64,000 bases of DNA from Erodium maritimum (Eukaryota; Streptophyta; Magnoliopsida; Geraniales; Geraniaceae). The notes beneath the pieces were generated by a model that was given only the letters and a program-made list of their open reading frames with translations, was not told the origin of the DNA and searched no databases. Position 1 is the stretch's first letter. Every line of letters begins with the position of its first letter. Position numbers and translations under genes: made by a program. Where the stretch lies: positions 55,219,031-55,283,030 of the forward strand of contig OY997591.1 in NCBI GenBank assembly GCA_963921825.1, in the 5' to 3' direction. Shown piece after piece: positions 33,320 through 45,899 of the stretch.

Positions 33320-36183
33320 TGTCACGCCCCAATTTCTGTAAACCGAACTCGGGACGCGAACGTTTTGAAACAATAAACCATTTTGAAACCCTTTTTATAA
33401 TTCACTTTAAAATCACCATTTGTTCAACAAAATAATATTTACATCTCAAAATAAGTCCCAACAATTGGACAAAAACGTGGTACACGTCACTAGACTCAAA
33501 ATAACCCAGAAACCCGCTTCAAGCTCTTCAAGCTTCAGAAGCTCACCAAGTCCAGCATGCGAACGGTACCTGTAGGAAAAGCAGCTAGGGATGAGCGTTC
33601 GCTCACCACCACAGATAACAGACTGACTACGGCATACTTAGCAGACAAAGCCGGTGACACCAACCACGACTAAACTGACACACACACGACCAAAATACTT
33701 TCCTCAACCGACTTAACCCTCGGACACGTGATGTAGACCCCACACAACAATTGACGACCTCTTCCAAAGACACGACAGACAACCACGCAACACCCAAGAT
33801 CACAAAGGATCGCACACCAAACAAGATCACAAAGGATCGCACACCGGCTGATCAGTAACCATCTTTGTCTCTCGCCCTTTACCGATCCCAGTCAGGTCAG
33901 GCGGTCGACCTGTCGCGCAACTTCTCCCGATCCAAGTCGGGAGGCTAACCTACAACCTCTCCGCTTCACCCGATCCCAGTCGGGTGGTTAGCCACACCCG
34001 CGCGTCCTTCCCCCGATCCCAGTCGGGGAGCTAGCCCACAACCTCTCCGCTTCTCCCGATCCCAGTCGGGAGGCTAGCTTCACCACACAACCTCCACCAT
34101 CATCAAGTAACCAATCACAATCACAAACAAAGTTCAACAGACGGTAACGACACCAGTCCCAAACTCCACAGGCACTCAAGGCCACCAAGACACCAACAAC
34201 AAAGCACGGGTTCAACAACCCTACGGGCCCTCGTGTCCACCCAAGACACCAACGGTAAAGTACGGGTTCACAACCCCACGGGCACTCACGGTCACCCAAA
34301 ATACCAATAATAATAACACGGGCTCTCATGGCCACCCAAGACTCAGCAATAATACACGGCTCTCATGGCCACCCAACTCAACTATAATAACACGGGCTCT
34401 CATGGCCACCCAAACTCAACAATAATAACACGGGCTCTCCTGGCCACCCAAACTCAACAATAATAACAAACAACCTCTGGGCATGGTCATATGCCTCCAG
34501 TAATTCTAATATCGCTAAGTTCTCTGTTCCTACGACACTACTAAGTGTCACATGCTTTTCTCATAAACGCTACACTCCCGTATCATGCTTTTCTAATATT
34601 TAAATAAACCTACTCAACCCACGACACCCCGGTGTCACATGCAATTCTACTGTTAACTTTCCCTAGTCAGGGCTGAGATCCGGCTACTTTTCCCTACCTC
34701 GAGTAATTCTCCAAAAGTGCTCAACTAAGCCCCAGCGTGATCCCAGTCACTCGCCTAACTTCCCTTTGCCTCGGTCCGCAGCACGATCTAAAAGAACACA
34801 ATTTTCAATGCACTTTAAACTCGCAGGAATAAACTGGAATTTAATAAACTTAACGCCCAAACGTAACCCCAACAATGTCGATCACTCCCAAACTTCCCAA
34901 TTACTCGATATTGTCGATAAAGGACTCGTAATGGCCCGATTCGCCCGACATGGCGAATCTGCCCGGGTTTTGTAAATGCCCTTCCGGGGCTCCAAAAGTT
35001 CCCGTTTTCGTTTCTACGGTCTTAGAATAATTCAAGGATCCCAATGCACTTGACGGGATCAAATTCCGACTTTCGAGTCGATTTATTAACGTTTAAAGTT
35101 TCCAAAACCCGTTAATTACAACTTTTCCAATTTCATTCCAAATTTCGATTCAGTTAAGGATAAATGGTCCGGGGAACGTTTTAAACCACCCGAACACTAC
35201 ACCCGATCACCCGAGCACGTGGTCCCCACCCGGCCCACATGCCCGTGGGCCCTAGGGTTCCAAGTGGGGCTCGGCCACCATGGTGGTGGCTGGTCCCAGC
35301 TCCGGCCAGCCACCCCATGGCCGGCCGGCCACCACCCACGGTGGCCGGAGCTCCTCCCGAGCTTCCGGTCACCGGAAAACGTGCAATCACACCTCCAAAC
35401 ACCTCTAAAACGTCTCCAACAATTTCCCAACCTCAATACCACCCTAACTCAAACATTTTAACGAAACCCTAGCTTTTGAAATTATACAAAACGACGATCG
35501 GTTTAGTACAAACCGTAGAGGAAGACGAGGGGAAGTAGATTACTCCTTGCCTTGAGACGATCCAAGGGTTGGATATGAAGTGAATAGTGCCCAAACCCTA
35601 GCTTTCTCTCCCTTCTCTCTTCTTCTCCTTCTCCTTCTCTCTCTAACTCTCTTCTCTTTTTTTTTCTCTTTCCCCCTTGTCTTGGCCGAACCCCTATAGT
35701 CTCCCACCTCTCATTTTCCCCCCAAAACTAACACCACCACTTGTTGGAAAAGTGGCAAGGTGGGTCCCACACCTTTTGGAAAATATCTATTTTTGATATT
35801 TTCCAATCAGATTCGCGAAAAACGGACGTTTCGGGCCCCGAACGGGCACTTTTCCAAAGAAATTACGAAACTTGGCGGGCTACAAGGAAACGGCTCAACT
35901 AAGACCGCTACGACGACGGCTAAGCTTTTTGGATCCAAAACGGTCCTCGAATGGACCAAAACGTCACTCGGTTGACTTTTCCAGTGAAAAGTCAACATTT
36001 CCCAAATTGATCAGAAAGTTGCCCTGAGTCCCCTAGAACTCATATTGGTCGATAACAGGGTCAACTTAAGTCTGGTATTACCCTCGGGGTCAATTTAGGT
36101 TAAATTAAGTGTCTGTCTTAAAAAATTTAAATTTTCCTGTTTTTCGCAGGTTTGACTGTCGTTGACCGGAAGTGGTTATTACA
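33320..36183 (-). repeat. 5' LTR of the Ty3 chromovirus (right copy)
   Basis: TGTCACGCCCC..GGTTATTACA with intact TG..CA termini. It aligns end to end with 24277-27138 and carries the same internal tandem arrays (33925-34080, 34315-34470). Confidence 0.95.
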
Positions 36184-37447
36184 GCTTCTCCGTCGACAGT
36201 CCTGATGCCGAGTCGGGAAAGACTCGGGCGCTATCCCTAGGTAGCTTCCTCGTCATGCGATGGCCTCGTCCTTTCACCATCTAACCCTAGATCGTCGACA
36301 TCACAATCTTTCCATAACCCTATTCCGAATCATCTCCTGAGCGGCGTGCTCTCTAGAGTTGCACACCACCTATGGCCCCCGAGGTTTCGACAGACCCCAC
36401 CTTGATTTCCTATGGCTGCACCTTTATACTCCCTCTCTTCCCCGGGTATGGCGGTGGTTAGAGAAGATAGTGTGTTTCTCGACCAACACGGTGGAGGTTA
36501 GGGCACACCGATCTTTCCTTGGCCATATGACTTTGCACAGAATGGTGGTGTCCTCCTTTATGGTCGCTACTCACCATGGTTGTGTTAGAGGACAGGGTGG
36601 ACCATGGGAACCTCGAGCCTCTTTCCGTTCTCCCGCACTGGTCTGAGTAGGGTCTCTAGGATGCGATACGCAAGCTTACCCTGAAGATAGGGCGTAGGAA
36701 GCTCCACGGGTGAGGACCAGGAAGCTGCATACCCTGGCGTACCAGAAAAGACTGTTGCTGTATAACCCGGAGGAAGGGTCTCGCCCCCGCTTGGGTTAGA
36801 AACCCCCGCTGGCTCAGGTGGAGCAATTGCCATCCGAGGCTCACGGAGGGGATGCCCTAGTAGTGGAATCGGGAGAGCAGAGAGGTACCTCTTTCACGTT
36901 GACTATGGATCCGATACCTAAGATTGGGTTGTCTCGAGGTATGGACACCAGCGTAACTACGGATCCAATACCTAATCCAGGTCTACGCTCGTCCACCTGG
37001 GACTCTGAACATTCGTGTACGATAGGCATCTCTAGGTAGTCTTTTGTACACGAGAAGGTCCGGCAGGGACCAGGTGATACACTGAAAAGGCCAATAGTTG
37101 GGGAAATTTGGGCTGACCACACAAAGGCGGGGAAACGTTCCCGTCAGGAGGAATGGTGCACCGGTTGAGCATCAGGGACTGGCCCTGGGAGGGTTCCTTA
37201 GTCGATGCTTTTCCTCCCACCTTCACCACTGTTGAGGTCCCTCAGGATCTCCAGTACCTCTTCTCCCCTTTCATATTCTGTCTCTGCCCATGGGGCGTCA
37301 AAAAGTCGTCTGTGACGGTTCTGGTATGACATCAGTGAACCATTTTCTTTAAATCTGTCATTTTTGTGGTCGCGGAGTATGCTCCTTAATGCATAGCAGT
37401 GTCATGGATTTTGATTAATAAAGTTGCAACTTTCGCTCGAAAAAAAT
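36184..37447 (+). mobile_element. Right part of a degraded non-LTR element (probable LINE), ending in a polyA tail
   Basis: Continues 24005-24276 beyond the Ty3 element. The 3' end reads AATAAAGTTGCAACTTTCGCTCG followed by seven A residues (about 37420-37447), a typical plant LINE terminus. The body has only short broken frames on both strands (for example 36585-36833 and 36818-37039) with no domain I can name, so most of the coding part has decayed or was deleted. Confidence 0.5.
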
Positions 37448-37667
37448 GTAAAGCTAAATACAATATTTAAAATAAATTATAATATAATAAGTAACTAAAA
37501 TTTAAAAGTAATCAAAGTATTTAAAAATAATTAAAAATCAGATATACCATGTGTCGTGTTTATATTTGCTGGTTGAAATTGTCTTCGCGCAATGTTTATA
37601 ACTGGGTCGTTTCTTGTGCGCAAAGGCCAATAACATGTAACAAAATTGACGCGTATATTAAATAAAA

Positions 37668-38520
37668 GGGATACCTTCAAAAAGCCGCATAAAACTATAC
37701 ATGTTTATCACCTACATACCCACTTCTATTTTTATTTCATACGACCCCCCAAACTATCGATATTTTATCACCGTTTGATTTTCTGTTAGTTTTTTCAGAA
37801 ATGACGAAAATACCCCTACCCTTATAAACCTTAGTATCAACCATGACTTTCACATAATTACGAAAATGCCATTACACATAAAATAAGAAAATTAAAAAAT
37901 CAAAATTAATTTTTATTTATTTTCAGAAAATAAGAAAAAATTATTTTTTTTTATTTATTTTCAAAGAAAAATACAAAATAAATAATTTTTATTTATTTTC
38001 AGAAATAATAATAAAAATTATTATTATTTATTTATTTTTAGAAAATAAGGAAATAAGAAAAAATAATTTTTTTAGGTGAATTTTTTTTTCTTATCTACTG
38101 AACATAAAAATAAAAAAATAATTATTTTTCTTATTTCCTTATTTTCTAAAAATAAATAAATAATTATTATTTTTTGTTATTTCTGAAAATATATAAATAT
38201 AATTATTTTATCTTATTTTCTAAAAATAAATAAAAAAATAATTATTTTTTCTTATTTTCTAAAAATAAATAAAAAATAATTATTTTTTCTTATTTTATGT
38301 GTAATGGCATTTTCGTAAGTATGTGAAAGTCACGGTTGATATTAGTGTTTATAAGGGTAGGGGTATTTTTGTCATTTCAAAAAAAATTGACAGAAAAACT
38401 GACAGAAAACCAATCGGTGATAAAATATGGATAGTTTGGGGAGTCGTATGAAATAAAAATAAAAGTGGATATGTAGATAATAAACGCGTATAGTTTTATG
38501 CGGCTTTTTGAAGTTAACCC
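37668..38520. mobile_element. Foldback (Mutator-like) element 1, perfect 9-bp target duplication
   Basis: Left end GGGATACCTTCAAAAAGCCGC is mirrored by the right end GCGGCTTTTTGAAGTTAACCC. Inverted similarity covers some 250 bp on each side, including CCCCTACCCTTATAAACC against its inverse, and the centre is an A/T inverted repeat. TAAATAAAA occurs at 37659-37667 and 38521-38529. There is no coding region. Nine-base duplications plus long inverted ends point to a non-autonomous Mutator-like element. Confidence 0.85.
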
Positions 38521-38533
38521 TAAATAAAATAAA

Positions 38534-39431
38534 GGGAAAATTTCAATTTAATACCCTGGCAAACATTTATTTGCAATATAATACCCTAGCTTGTTTTTTT
38601 TGCAATTTAATACCCTGGAAAACATTTATTTTCACTTTCATACCCAACCGTTAACTTTCCATCCAAAATGGATGAAAAGTCCAAAATACCCCTTGAGACC
38701 AATCATATTTTTAAAACCTACCACAAAAATCAGATTTTTTATATATTTCAAAAACTATATTTTATTTCAAAAAAATATTTTAAAAAATAAGTTTTTATAT
38801 ATTTCAAAAATCATATTTTATATAATTAAAAAAATCAGATTTAATTCAAAAATATCAGTTTTTATATTTAAAAAATAATTTTTTATATATTTCATAATAA
38901 TATTTTTATATAATTTTAAAAAAAACATATTTATTTCAAAAAAAAATTAAATATCAGTTTTTTTATATTACAAGAATCAGATTTTTAATATATTTTTTAA
39001 AAAATAGACTTTATTTCAAAAAATATTTATAAAAATCAATTTTTATATATTGAAAAAATATTTTTTATATATATTTCAAAAATCATATTTTTATGTAATT
39101 AAAAAAATCATATTTATTTTTAAAAAATCAGTTTTTTATATATTACAAAAAAAAGATTTTTATATATTTCAAAAAATTATATTTTATTTAAAAAAATCAG
39201 TTTTTATATATTTAAAAAATCAAAGATTGAAGGGTGTTTTTGGTATTTTTTGAAAAAACAAGGTCATGTGCAAAGCACATGACTACTTTTCATCCATTTT
39301 GGATGGAAAGTTAACGGTTGGGTATGAAAGTGAAAATAAATGTTTGCTAGGGTATTAAATTGCAAAAAAAACAAGCTAGGGTATTATATTGCAAATAAAT
39401 GTTTGCCAGGGTATTAAATTGAAATTTTCCC
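38534..39431. mobile_element. Foldback (Mutator-like) element 2, copy a, perfect 9-bp target duplication
   Basis: Left end GGGAAAATTTCAATTTAATA is mirrored by TATTAAATTGAAATTTTCCC. Long inverted arms (about 150 bp) contain ACCCTGGCAAACATTTATTT and AACCGTTAACTTTCCATCC. The centre is AT-rich with repeated TTTTATATATTTCAAAAA motifs. TAAAATAAA flanks it at 38525-38533 and 39432-39440. A second copy of the same family is at 56454-57408. Confidence 0.88.
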
Positions 39432-39637
39432 TAAAATAAATAGACGTGTATCATCTCCATGGACCATGGTGCTTGAAGTTGTAAGTTATAACAAGTACTT
39501 CACGTGTGTTCTCGTACTGACAATATATTATTTTTAAATTATATTTGCATGATGTAATTTCGTACTCGCAAGGATAGTGATATTGTTTAACTCCTTCTTT
39601 CTTATTTTCTACGTTCTATGATGTGAAGAAGTTTGTA

Positions 39638-41894
39638 TGTAAAGACTGCCTTGGTTAAAAGAATTAATATTTAATTAAAGAGTTGGAACGTCGTCGGTTG
39701 GAAAATGGTTGAATTTTGGGCCAAATACAAAAGAAAAAAAAAGAAAAAAAAGGAGAGCAAGCAGACTTGGGCCGGGCCCGGCCAGGCTTAGGCCCAGTCA
39801 ACATGACCGAGCCCAAGCCCGCACCGCGCGCCCAAGCCAGCACCAGGCCCAAGCATACTCGGCCTACCCTAACCCTAGCACTATTCACCCTTCTTCTTCA
39901 CTCAGCCGCGTACGAATCCCGAGGCAACCTCTTCTCTCTCAGTTCTCTCTCTCTCTCTCTCTCCCTCTCCCTCTCGCACCCGACGTCGCCCTCGTACCAC
40001 CACCGCGCTCTCCTCCGCGTGCGAATCGAACCACGCCGTCAACCGAAACGAGATCTGACGCCGAGCTTCTCTGTTTCTGGTTCGTCTCTCCCGAGCACGA
40101 ATCGAGCCGCACCGGGGACAGAGGAAACGACACGGACTTTGACTTCGTCTGAGAAGACCGGAGGTAGGCCCGGACGTCAGCAGGTAGGGGACGTAACTGT
40201 TTGTTCTTGAGGTAGGGAATGTAGCGAATATCGGTTTAATTACGGAAAGTTACTAGTATGCATATTAGGTAATAATAATAACCAGAAAAGGTCCTAGTTG
40301 GCATATAGGATGTGATTCACTAGAATAACCGCTTTCAATTACGTTAATAACCGGACGAGTCTTAGTACGCATGTAGGATGTGATTCACTAGTTTAATCAC
40401 TTTCAATACTTGGGAAATTGCCCTGCTGGTAGAATGGCCATGTCGAGCCTTAGGATTGCGTGCTAATTGATGCCATGATCTTTGCTTGAGATGCTTGATG
40501 TGTGACTTAGTGTCGATAGGATTAAGAACTATGTTAAGATATACTCGGTGTAGCATGTTGTGACTATGTGTGGGCAAGTGTGCCGTGTTCGATGTAATGT
40601 GAATCCTTGGTTGTTATATGATCGGGTGAGTGATAGACCGATTTGTGTGTTATGGTGAGTTGGCCGGTTGGTATACTGTGGTCGAACTATGGCTTGTGAT
40701 GCGTGTTATTCTCTTGACGTGTGTTCCAAGAGGAGACGGGTCCGGTATAATACCTACACTGAGAGAGTATGTCGGTGTAGAGTATCGAGGACGAGGACAG
40801 TTTAACCATTACCCCGATGCTGTGTGATTTCTGGGAAGGCGTACGAATGAGGTATGTGCCGGTCCGGTATGCGTGAGGCCCTGATTCTACGTGACAGGAA
40901 GACGTCCGACTGAGGGATTTCCGGTCAGGGATGTTCCCCCGATTCTACGTGACGAGAAGATGTCGGGACCGATGCTGTGCGTTCCGGTACGATATAAATG
41001 GGACGGGCTGTGATAGCCGGTGTTGTACGTATTGGTTGTAAGAACTTGTTTAGAGTGTGATTGTGTTTGTGGTTGTCGTGTTCCTTTAAGAAGGTGGTTT
41101 CCCTACCTTCCGACCTTGAGTCGGTAAAATGCTGTATCCCACGAAGAGGTGGTTTCCCTACAATCCGATTAGCACTCGGTAAAACGCTGTGTTGTGTTCC
41201 GCGATGTACTATGCCGCGAAGAGGCGATTTCCCTGCCTGCCGCTGATCGGTAAAACGCTGCGTTCCGCGATGAGGTCGACCGCCTCTCCCGATTGTGTAT
41301 CGGGGGGAAGTTGCGTGCGGCTACGCCGGGCCGAGCGGGTTGCTCCCGAGACCGTGCCATTGTACGAGTTGTGGGTTATTGCGAATGATTGGATTGTGGT
41401 TGTCTGCTGATAGTTTTGCTGCTGTACTGTTTGACTATGTGCGTGGCTTCATTTGTGATTATGGTCTTGCGATCGTTATTGGTGGTTGGTACTTGTCCCG
41501 TGGGCGTCGTGGTTAGTTATGCTTTTCCAGTATGCTCTAATTGGACGGTTACTCGTGGTGGTGAACTGAGGTTCATAACCTTAACTACTTTTCCTACTGA
41601 GCGAAAGCTCACCCCCTTACTTTGTTGTCTTTCAGGTGTTGAGCGGGATCAGTACTAGCAGAATTCTCGGAGCTTGGGAGCTGGCGAGAGTTTTGGCTAG
41701 TATCTAGAGACATACAGTTTTCGCTACTGTTTTGAACTCTTTTACAACGTGGTTTTATCGAGCTGTTGACTCGTGTGGATTTTCAGAACTTTAAATTGCT
41801 ATTTGAGACCCTCTTTCTTTATTAAACTGCTTTATTAATTATTGTTTTAAGTTCGCGTCTCGAGTCCGGTCAAAACCGGATTTGGGGCGTGACA
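39638..41894 (+). mobile_element. Solo LTR of Ty3 family 2, 2.26 kb
   Basis: Starts TGTAAAGACTGCC (compare TGTAAGAACCGCC in sister copies) and ends GGGGCGTGACA. It is flanked by TTGTA at 39633-39637 and 41895-41899. The 3' half from about 40200 is close to the copies ending at 55728 and 57488. The 5' half (39700-40150), with a GGCCC-rich stretch and a CT microsatellite near 39946-39975, is largely different, indicating a subfamily. The frames at 39709-40210 are LTR sequence, not genes. Confidence 0.85.
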
Positions 41895-41899
41895 TTGTA

Positions 41900-43905
41900 T
41901 GTCATGGACTTTCAAATAGTGAGAAACGGGATTATAACAGTGTTCACATTTCACTAATTATGTTACGGAGTAATTAGATACAATTGTTTTTTAAATAACA
42001 ATTGTATATTATAAATAGCGAGTGTTTACAAACAGATAAAGCAATAAACACTAGAATTTAAATGACAGAATTGAAAACGAGTTCCCACGATGGAGTATAC
42101 TAAAGCTGGAACGTAAATAGCTCAAGGCATCGACCGCATCCTTGAAATGTCTGGAAGTGGACACTACGATAGCGTATGACGACACTCATACAGCGAATCC
42201 ATACTAGAAGGTAGGATAGAACAGACTCATTGTTGAAGAAAAACTATAGTGGACTGAGTACTCCCGGGGTTGTTAGTGTGTGTCGTCCTCCCTTGACTGA
42301 TAGTGGTAGGGCTCCAAAAAGCGGGATTGCTGACCTCCGATCTGGTAGGAAAATACCGTGTCGGTTCTTGGTGGGACCGCTTCCACCTTACATCCAGAGG
42401 GGTGGTAAAACCGGCCAACCCCCCCTCTGGACCACCTAGGACTCATTTGGCGATGCGAGGGTACTTTAAGTCCCCCGCCGCTATATGTGATGCCCCGTCT
42501 GAGTGAATGGACCCTCCGATTCCTCCTACCCCGCTTCCCTCTCCAGGCGTTTCCTTTCAGCTAATGCTGATGTGGTAACGCTCTATCGATCGGGAGGCCC
42601 CTGCTGTTCCGGGTGTCGTCCCAAGAAAGATCAAGCCACTCGTGGATGCTCATAAGGTGGATCCCGAGCAACACCCTGATCGAGTTTTCTGACAACCTCC
42701 CCTTATGTTGGAAGTGATCTTCGTCCCTGAATGTATTACCTTCACCAACAAGCAGTCCATACCTTTTACCTTCGTCTTTTCCAACTTCGTATTGAAAACC
42801 TCACACAAAGTACAATTGGTATCATCAAGGAGATTTCTCCTTTCCTCTTAACCTCATTTTGGCCGTTTTGGACAAATCCATGTGAGAAGAAGAGATGAGA
42901 TTTTTTTCCATAACACCAACATGTGGTGATGATTGATTGGCTATTATAGTTTAAATTGGAGAAGCTTGGATGATTTCGTTTCCGAATCTTCATTCGATTT
43001 ATATCGACAACAAATCCATATGCTTGAATTCGATGAGTGACTTCAATGTTAAATTCAGAAACGACTAACCTTTCGGTCTCCGAATGCTCTAATCTACCGG
43101 ATAACATTAGGATTATTTCATGGAAGCAAAAACTAATATTGGTGGATAGACCTTTTACGTTAGTGGACCATTGGTAGGTGGTCATTCTCAAGGTACAAAA
43201 GGAGAAAGGCTTGAATTGTTGATTATCACTGGCTTCTTGCTCTAACTTGTCTTAAATACAGGGATGAGCCAAATAGACAACAACACATCACCATGGCACA
43301 TATCTGATTTTGTTTCTCTACTTATCATTTTGGTTCTACCCATTTTACTTTAGAGATAATCTTGACCAGGTTCATGAAAAATCAAAATCAAAATCAAGCT
43401 TCAATTGATCTCTTCACACAATGAGTTTAGAGTGGGAACCAGTAGTTTAGACATTTTATAGGATTAGTCACAATCTTCCCACAAGGCGATAGTGGAGGCA
43501 TATGCTACAGGGAAATACATGTTATTCCTTTATGTATTGGATTAAGTGATTCATTGAATTTTAAAGCAAAGGAACGGACGGGGAATGTTCCTTTCTGTGT
43601 TTGCCTTTACTCTTTTACAAAATGACAATCACAAATGACACATACCATACCCTGTAGTTTTAAACCACAATAATGTTTGATAATGACCCTTATGTTTAGC
43701 TTTCTATTAGTATTCTTCTTCGTATCATGTATGGAGAGATACGTTTTCCCTCTAAATTTTAGGGTTTCTCTCTGAACCTTAAGGTTTCTAAATACCAAAA
43801 GAAAAACCCTAGCCACTAAAAGAGAAAACCTTAGACGCCATCAAGAGATTTCCACTATTTTCGTTGATCGATCAAGCCGAGTCTAAGATTAGTTTTATTC
43901 CGAAA
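41900..43905. other. Spacer with unassigned degraded repeats, no gene recognised
   Basis: 42230-42730 is GC-richer and looks like old retroelement sequence, but I cannot assign it. 42766-43191 holds a 141-codon minus-strand open frame without recognisable domain, probably chance. 41970-42020 has a small palindrome around CAATTGTTTTTTAAATAACAATTG-like text. The remainder is AT-rich. Confidence 0.4.
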
Positions 43906-44494
43906 TCATTTTCTCCAGGTACGCGGTACTATCGCCATATACCCGTACTCTAGTTTGTTACGTACTGGTATTTTGAGGTTTCGATGGCCATGTACATGGT
44001 TTGGAACTGCCGAGACGTTGGATCGAACACAAACCAACAACATATACAAACTTCTCAACCGAACACGTACACGAGCCGACTGAAGAAGGTCTTGGAGCAA
44101 CCATATCGGTGGGTTTGGGATCTGGGGTGGGGGGGGGGGGGGGGGGGGGGGGACGATAAGGCGAGATCTGGGGTAGCCGGTGCTTGGACGTCGCGGAAAA
44201 GCTATGGGAGCAGCGCTTTTATATTTTCAGTTCTATTGTTTTTCTGTTCTTAGATTGAAGTACTCGGGTTGAGTTTTTTCTTTTCTGTTTTATATTTTTT
44301 AAATGCTAGTAAGAGAATCTCCTGAGTTAGTGTCTACGAACCAAAGTAGATTATTTCTATGGGTCCAAGGGAGCTGTTCGGACTACGGTGGGGCCGGACA
44401 ATATCTGGAACCCAGGGCTTTTACGCACTACATTGTATTGTTTACGTTTCACAATAATGTAAATCCCTGCTTTACTCGTTTCAAAAAAAATGTT
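43906..44494 (+). mobile_element. Internally deleted LINE fragment (ORF2 start joined to 3' end)
   Basis: At 43984 the text MAMYMVWNCRDVG matches the start of a LINE ORF2 endonuclease (M.I.WNCRG). It is lost after a few codons, and by 44230 the sequence is LINE 3'-UTR-like, ending TTTACTCGTTTC with an A8 run at about 44487-44494. A run of 24 G residues lies in between (44129-44152). This looks like a deletion derivative with most of ORF2 missing; target duplications were not found. Confidence 0.5.
44129..44152 (+). repeat. Homopolymer of 24 G residues
   Basis: An uninterrupted G run, preceded by GGGTTTGGGATCTGGGG, which adds further G-triplets. It is capable of forming G-quadruplexes; its length may also be a sequencing or assembly artefact. 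Confidence 0.9.
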
Positions 44495-45750
44495 TTCTTC
44501 TCTGTCATATTTCACTTTTAGAGTAAAATTATATGTCGAAAATTATATGGTTAGTTTGATGAAGACTACTTTAGTCTTTTGAGTCAGTCAACTACAAACA
44601 ATGATCACATTTCTTGTCATTGTATAGTTTTTACACATCATATTATTATCTTTTCATAGTCGTCATGTGTACATAAAATTACACGATAGTCCAAAAGAAA
44701 ATCAAATTAGGATTTCTGAGAAATCTTCCAAAGACTTATTTCGTAAGAAACTTTTAATATCTTATCGCACATTACATTAAAAGAATTAATGACTCGATTT
44801 ATTTTAAACGTGACTTATAACATATATGAAATTTTAGGTTTGAGTCCTTTTAGGGTTATGTAAGACGAGTCATCATGAGTTGATTAAATGACTAAGCACT
44901 AGTGAGCAAAGAGTGGGTACTAAGTTGACATCAATGGGGCAAATGGAAGGTAATCACAAAGCTTTCAGCCCGTGGTATGTGACTCGAAAACCTATGGGTG
45001 CAAAGAGATTTTATTAAAATGTCTACTTCAATCTTCTTCCTCCCTCTAAATTGTAAGTTGTACCATCACATTTAAAGGTATTGGGACTTATCTTAGGCCA
45101 TATATGGAGCCATAATATATTCTTTTCCAACAAGATCAAATTAATGTGCTTTGATTTAACAATATGGGGTACAATCTTTAGCAACTCATAAGTGTCTTTG
45201 TTGGATTAATTTTGACATATCATCATGGCTTTGGGTAGGACTGTGCCCTTTATATGTAGAGGTACACCTTAGTTTGCTTACCACTAAGAAAGCCCTTTTT
45301 AATAAATAAATATGACTTTACAACTCACTATATACTTCAAGTCAACTCTGTTCATAAAATTCAGATTGTTGTCTTCTTGGCTAATCATAAAAATGCTGAT
45401 CACTAATTCATTTCATGCGGATGACAAGAGGTTGCAACAATATGTGCAAGTCAATTAACATGACCTCCTCTCTCTTTGTTCTTTTTCTTTTCTGGTAAAG
45501 GCAGGCAATAGCTTTGCTAAAATATATTTACTCCGAGTCAATGCTGTTTTTTTATTACATAAAGAAAGTTGAAATTTTAAAAGTAAGTCGAGAGGTAGAG
45601 ACTGATTTTTTTTATTAAAAGGTGTGAATTTTATTAGTAACAAAATTTAACAAAGATGCGTGTAAAGGATTAAACTCTTTTATCACTCAAAAGGACCACA
45701 AAGAGAACTGTCTCAAAGTTTTTTTTATCACTATAACCACCATGGATGAT
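44495..45750. other. AT-rich spacer, no gene recognised
   Basis: No frame with a domain, no terminal repeats and no RNA gene signature were seen. Composition is typical of intergenic plant DNA. Confidence 0.45.
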
Positions 45751-45899
45751 TTTGAAAGAAACTGATATCGATATGTCCCGACGACTGCCATAAAGGCAAG
45801 AAGGAAAGGTGGATGGTGAGAATACGGTACTGCAAGTTTCGGTTCAATTCATGAGTCAGGGCTGCATCAGCAGAAGGAGGTATCACCTATACTAGGGAC

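Larger units (their letters stand above)
24277..36183 (-). mobile_element. Full-length Ty3 chromovirus (Tekay/Del-like) LTR retrotransposon, 11.9 kb, disabled
   Basis: All structural hallmarks are present. Two LTRs of 2.86 kb (24277-27138, 33320-36183), 5-bp duplication GCTTC (24272-24276, 36184-36188), a primer site for initiator-Met tRNA, a purine tract and a gag-pol region on the minus strand. Domain order is gag, zinc knuckle, protease, reverse transcriptase, RNase H, integrase, chromodomain, i.e. a chromovirus. From a partial manual comparison of the first ~700 bp the LTRs differ by about 2%, so insertion was fairly recent. Coding capacity is broken by several frameshifts and stops. It lies inside an older probable LINE. 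Confidence 0.95.

Noticed and set aside
39709-40210. 147- and 164-codon overlapping plus-strand frames
   Set aside because: They are within a solo LTR with perfect TTGTA duplication and are built from a GGCCC-rich and CT-microsatellite stretch; no recognisable protein.
42766-43191. 141-codon minus-strand open frame as a hypothetical gene
   Set aside because: No domain, no promoter or splice context, and surrounded by degraded repeats. I cannot support it from sequence, though it is one of the longer frames outside elements.
43600-43830. Telomere-like AAACCCTAG motifs
   Set aside because: Only isolated AAACCCTA occurrences, common in plant 5' leaders and repeats, not a tandem array.
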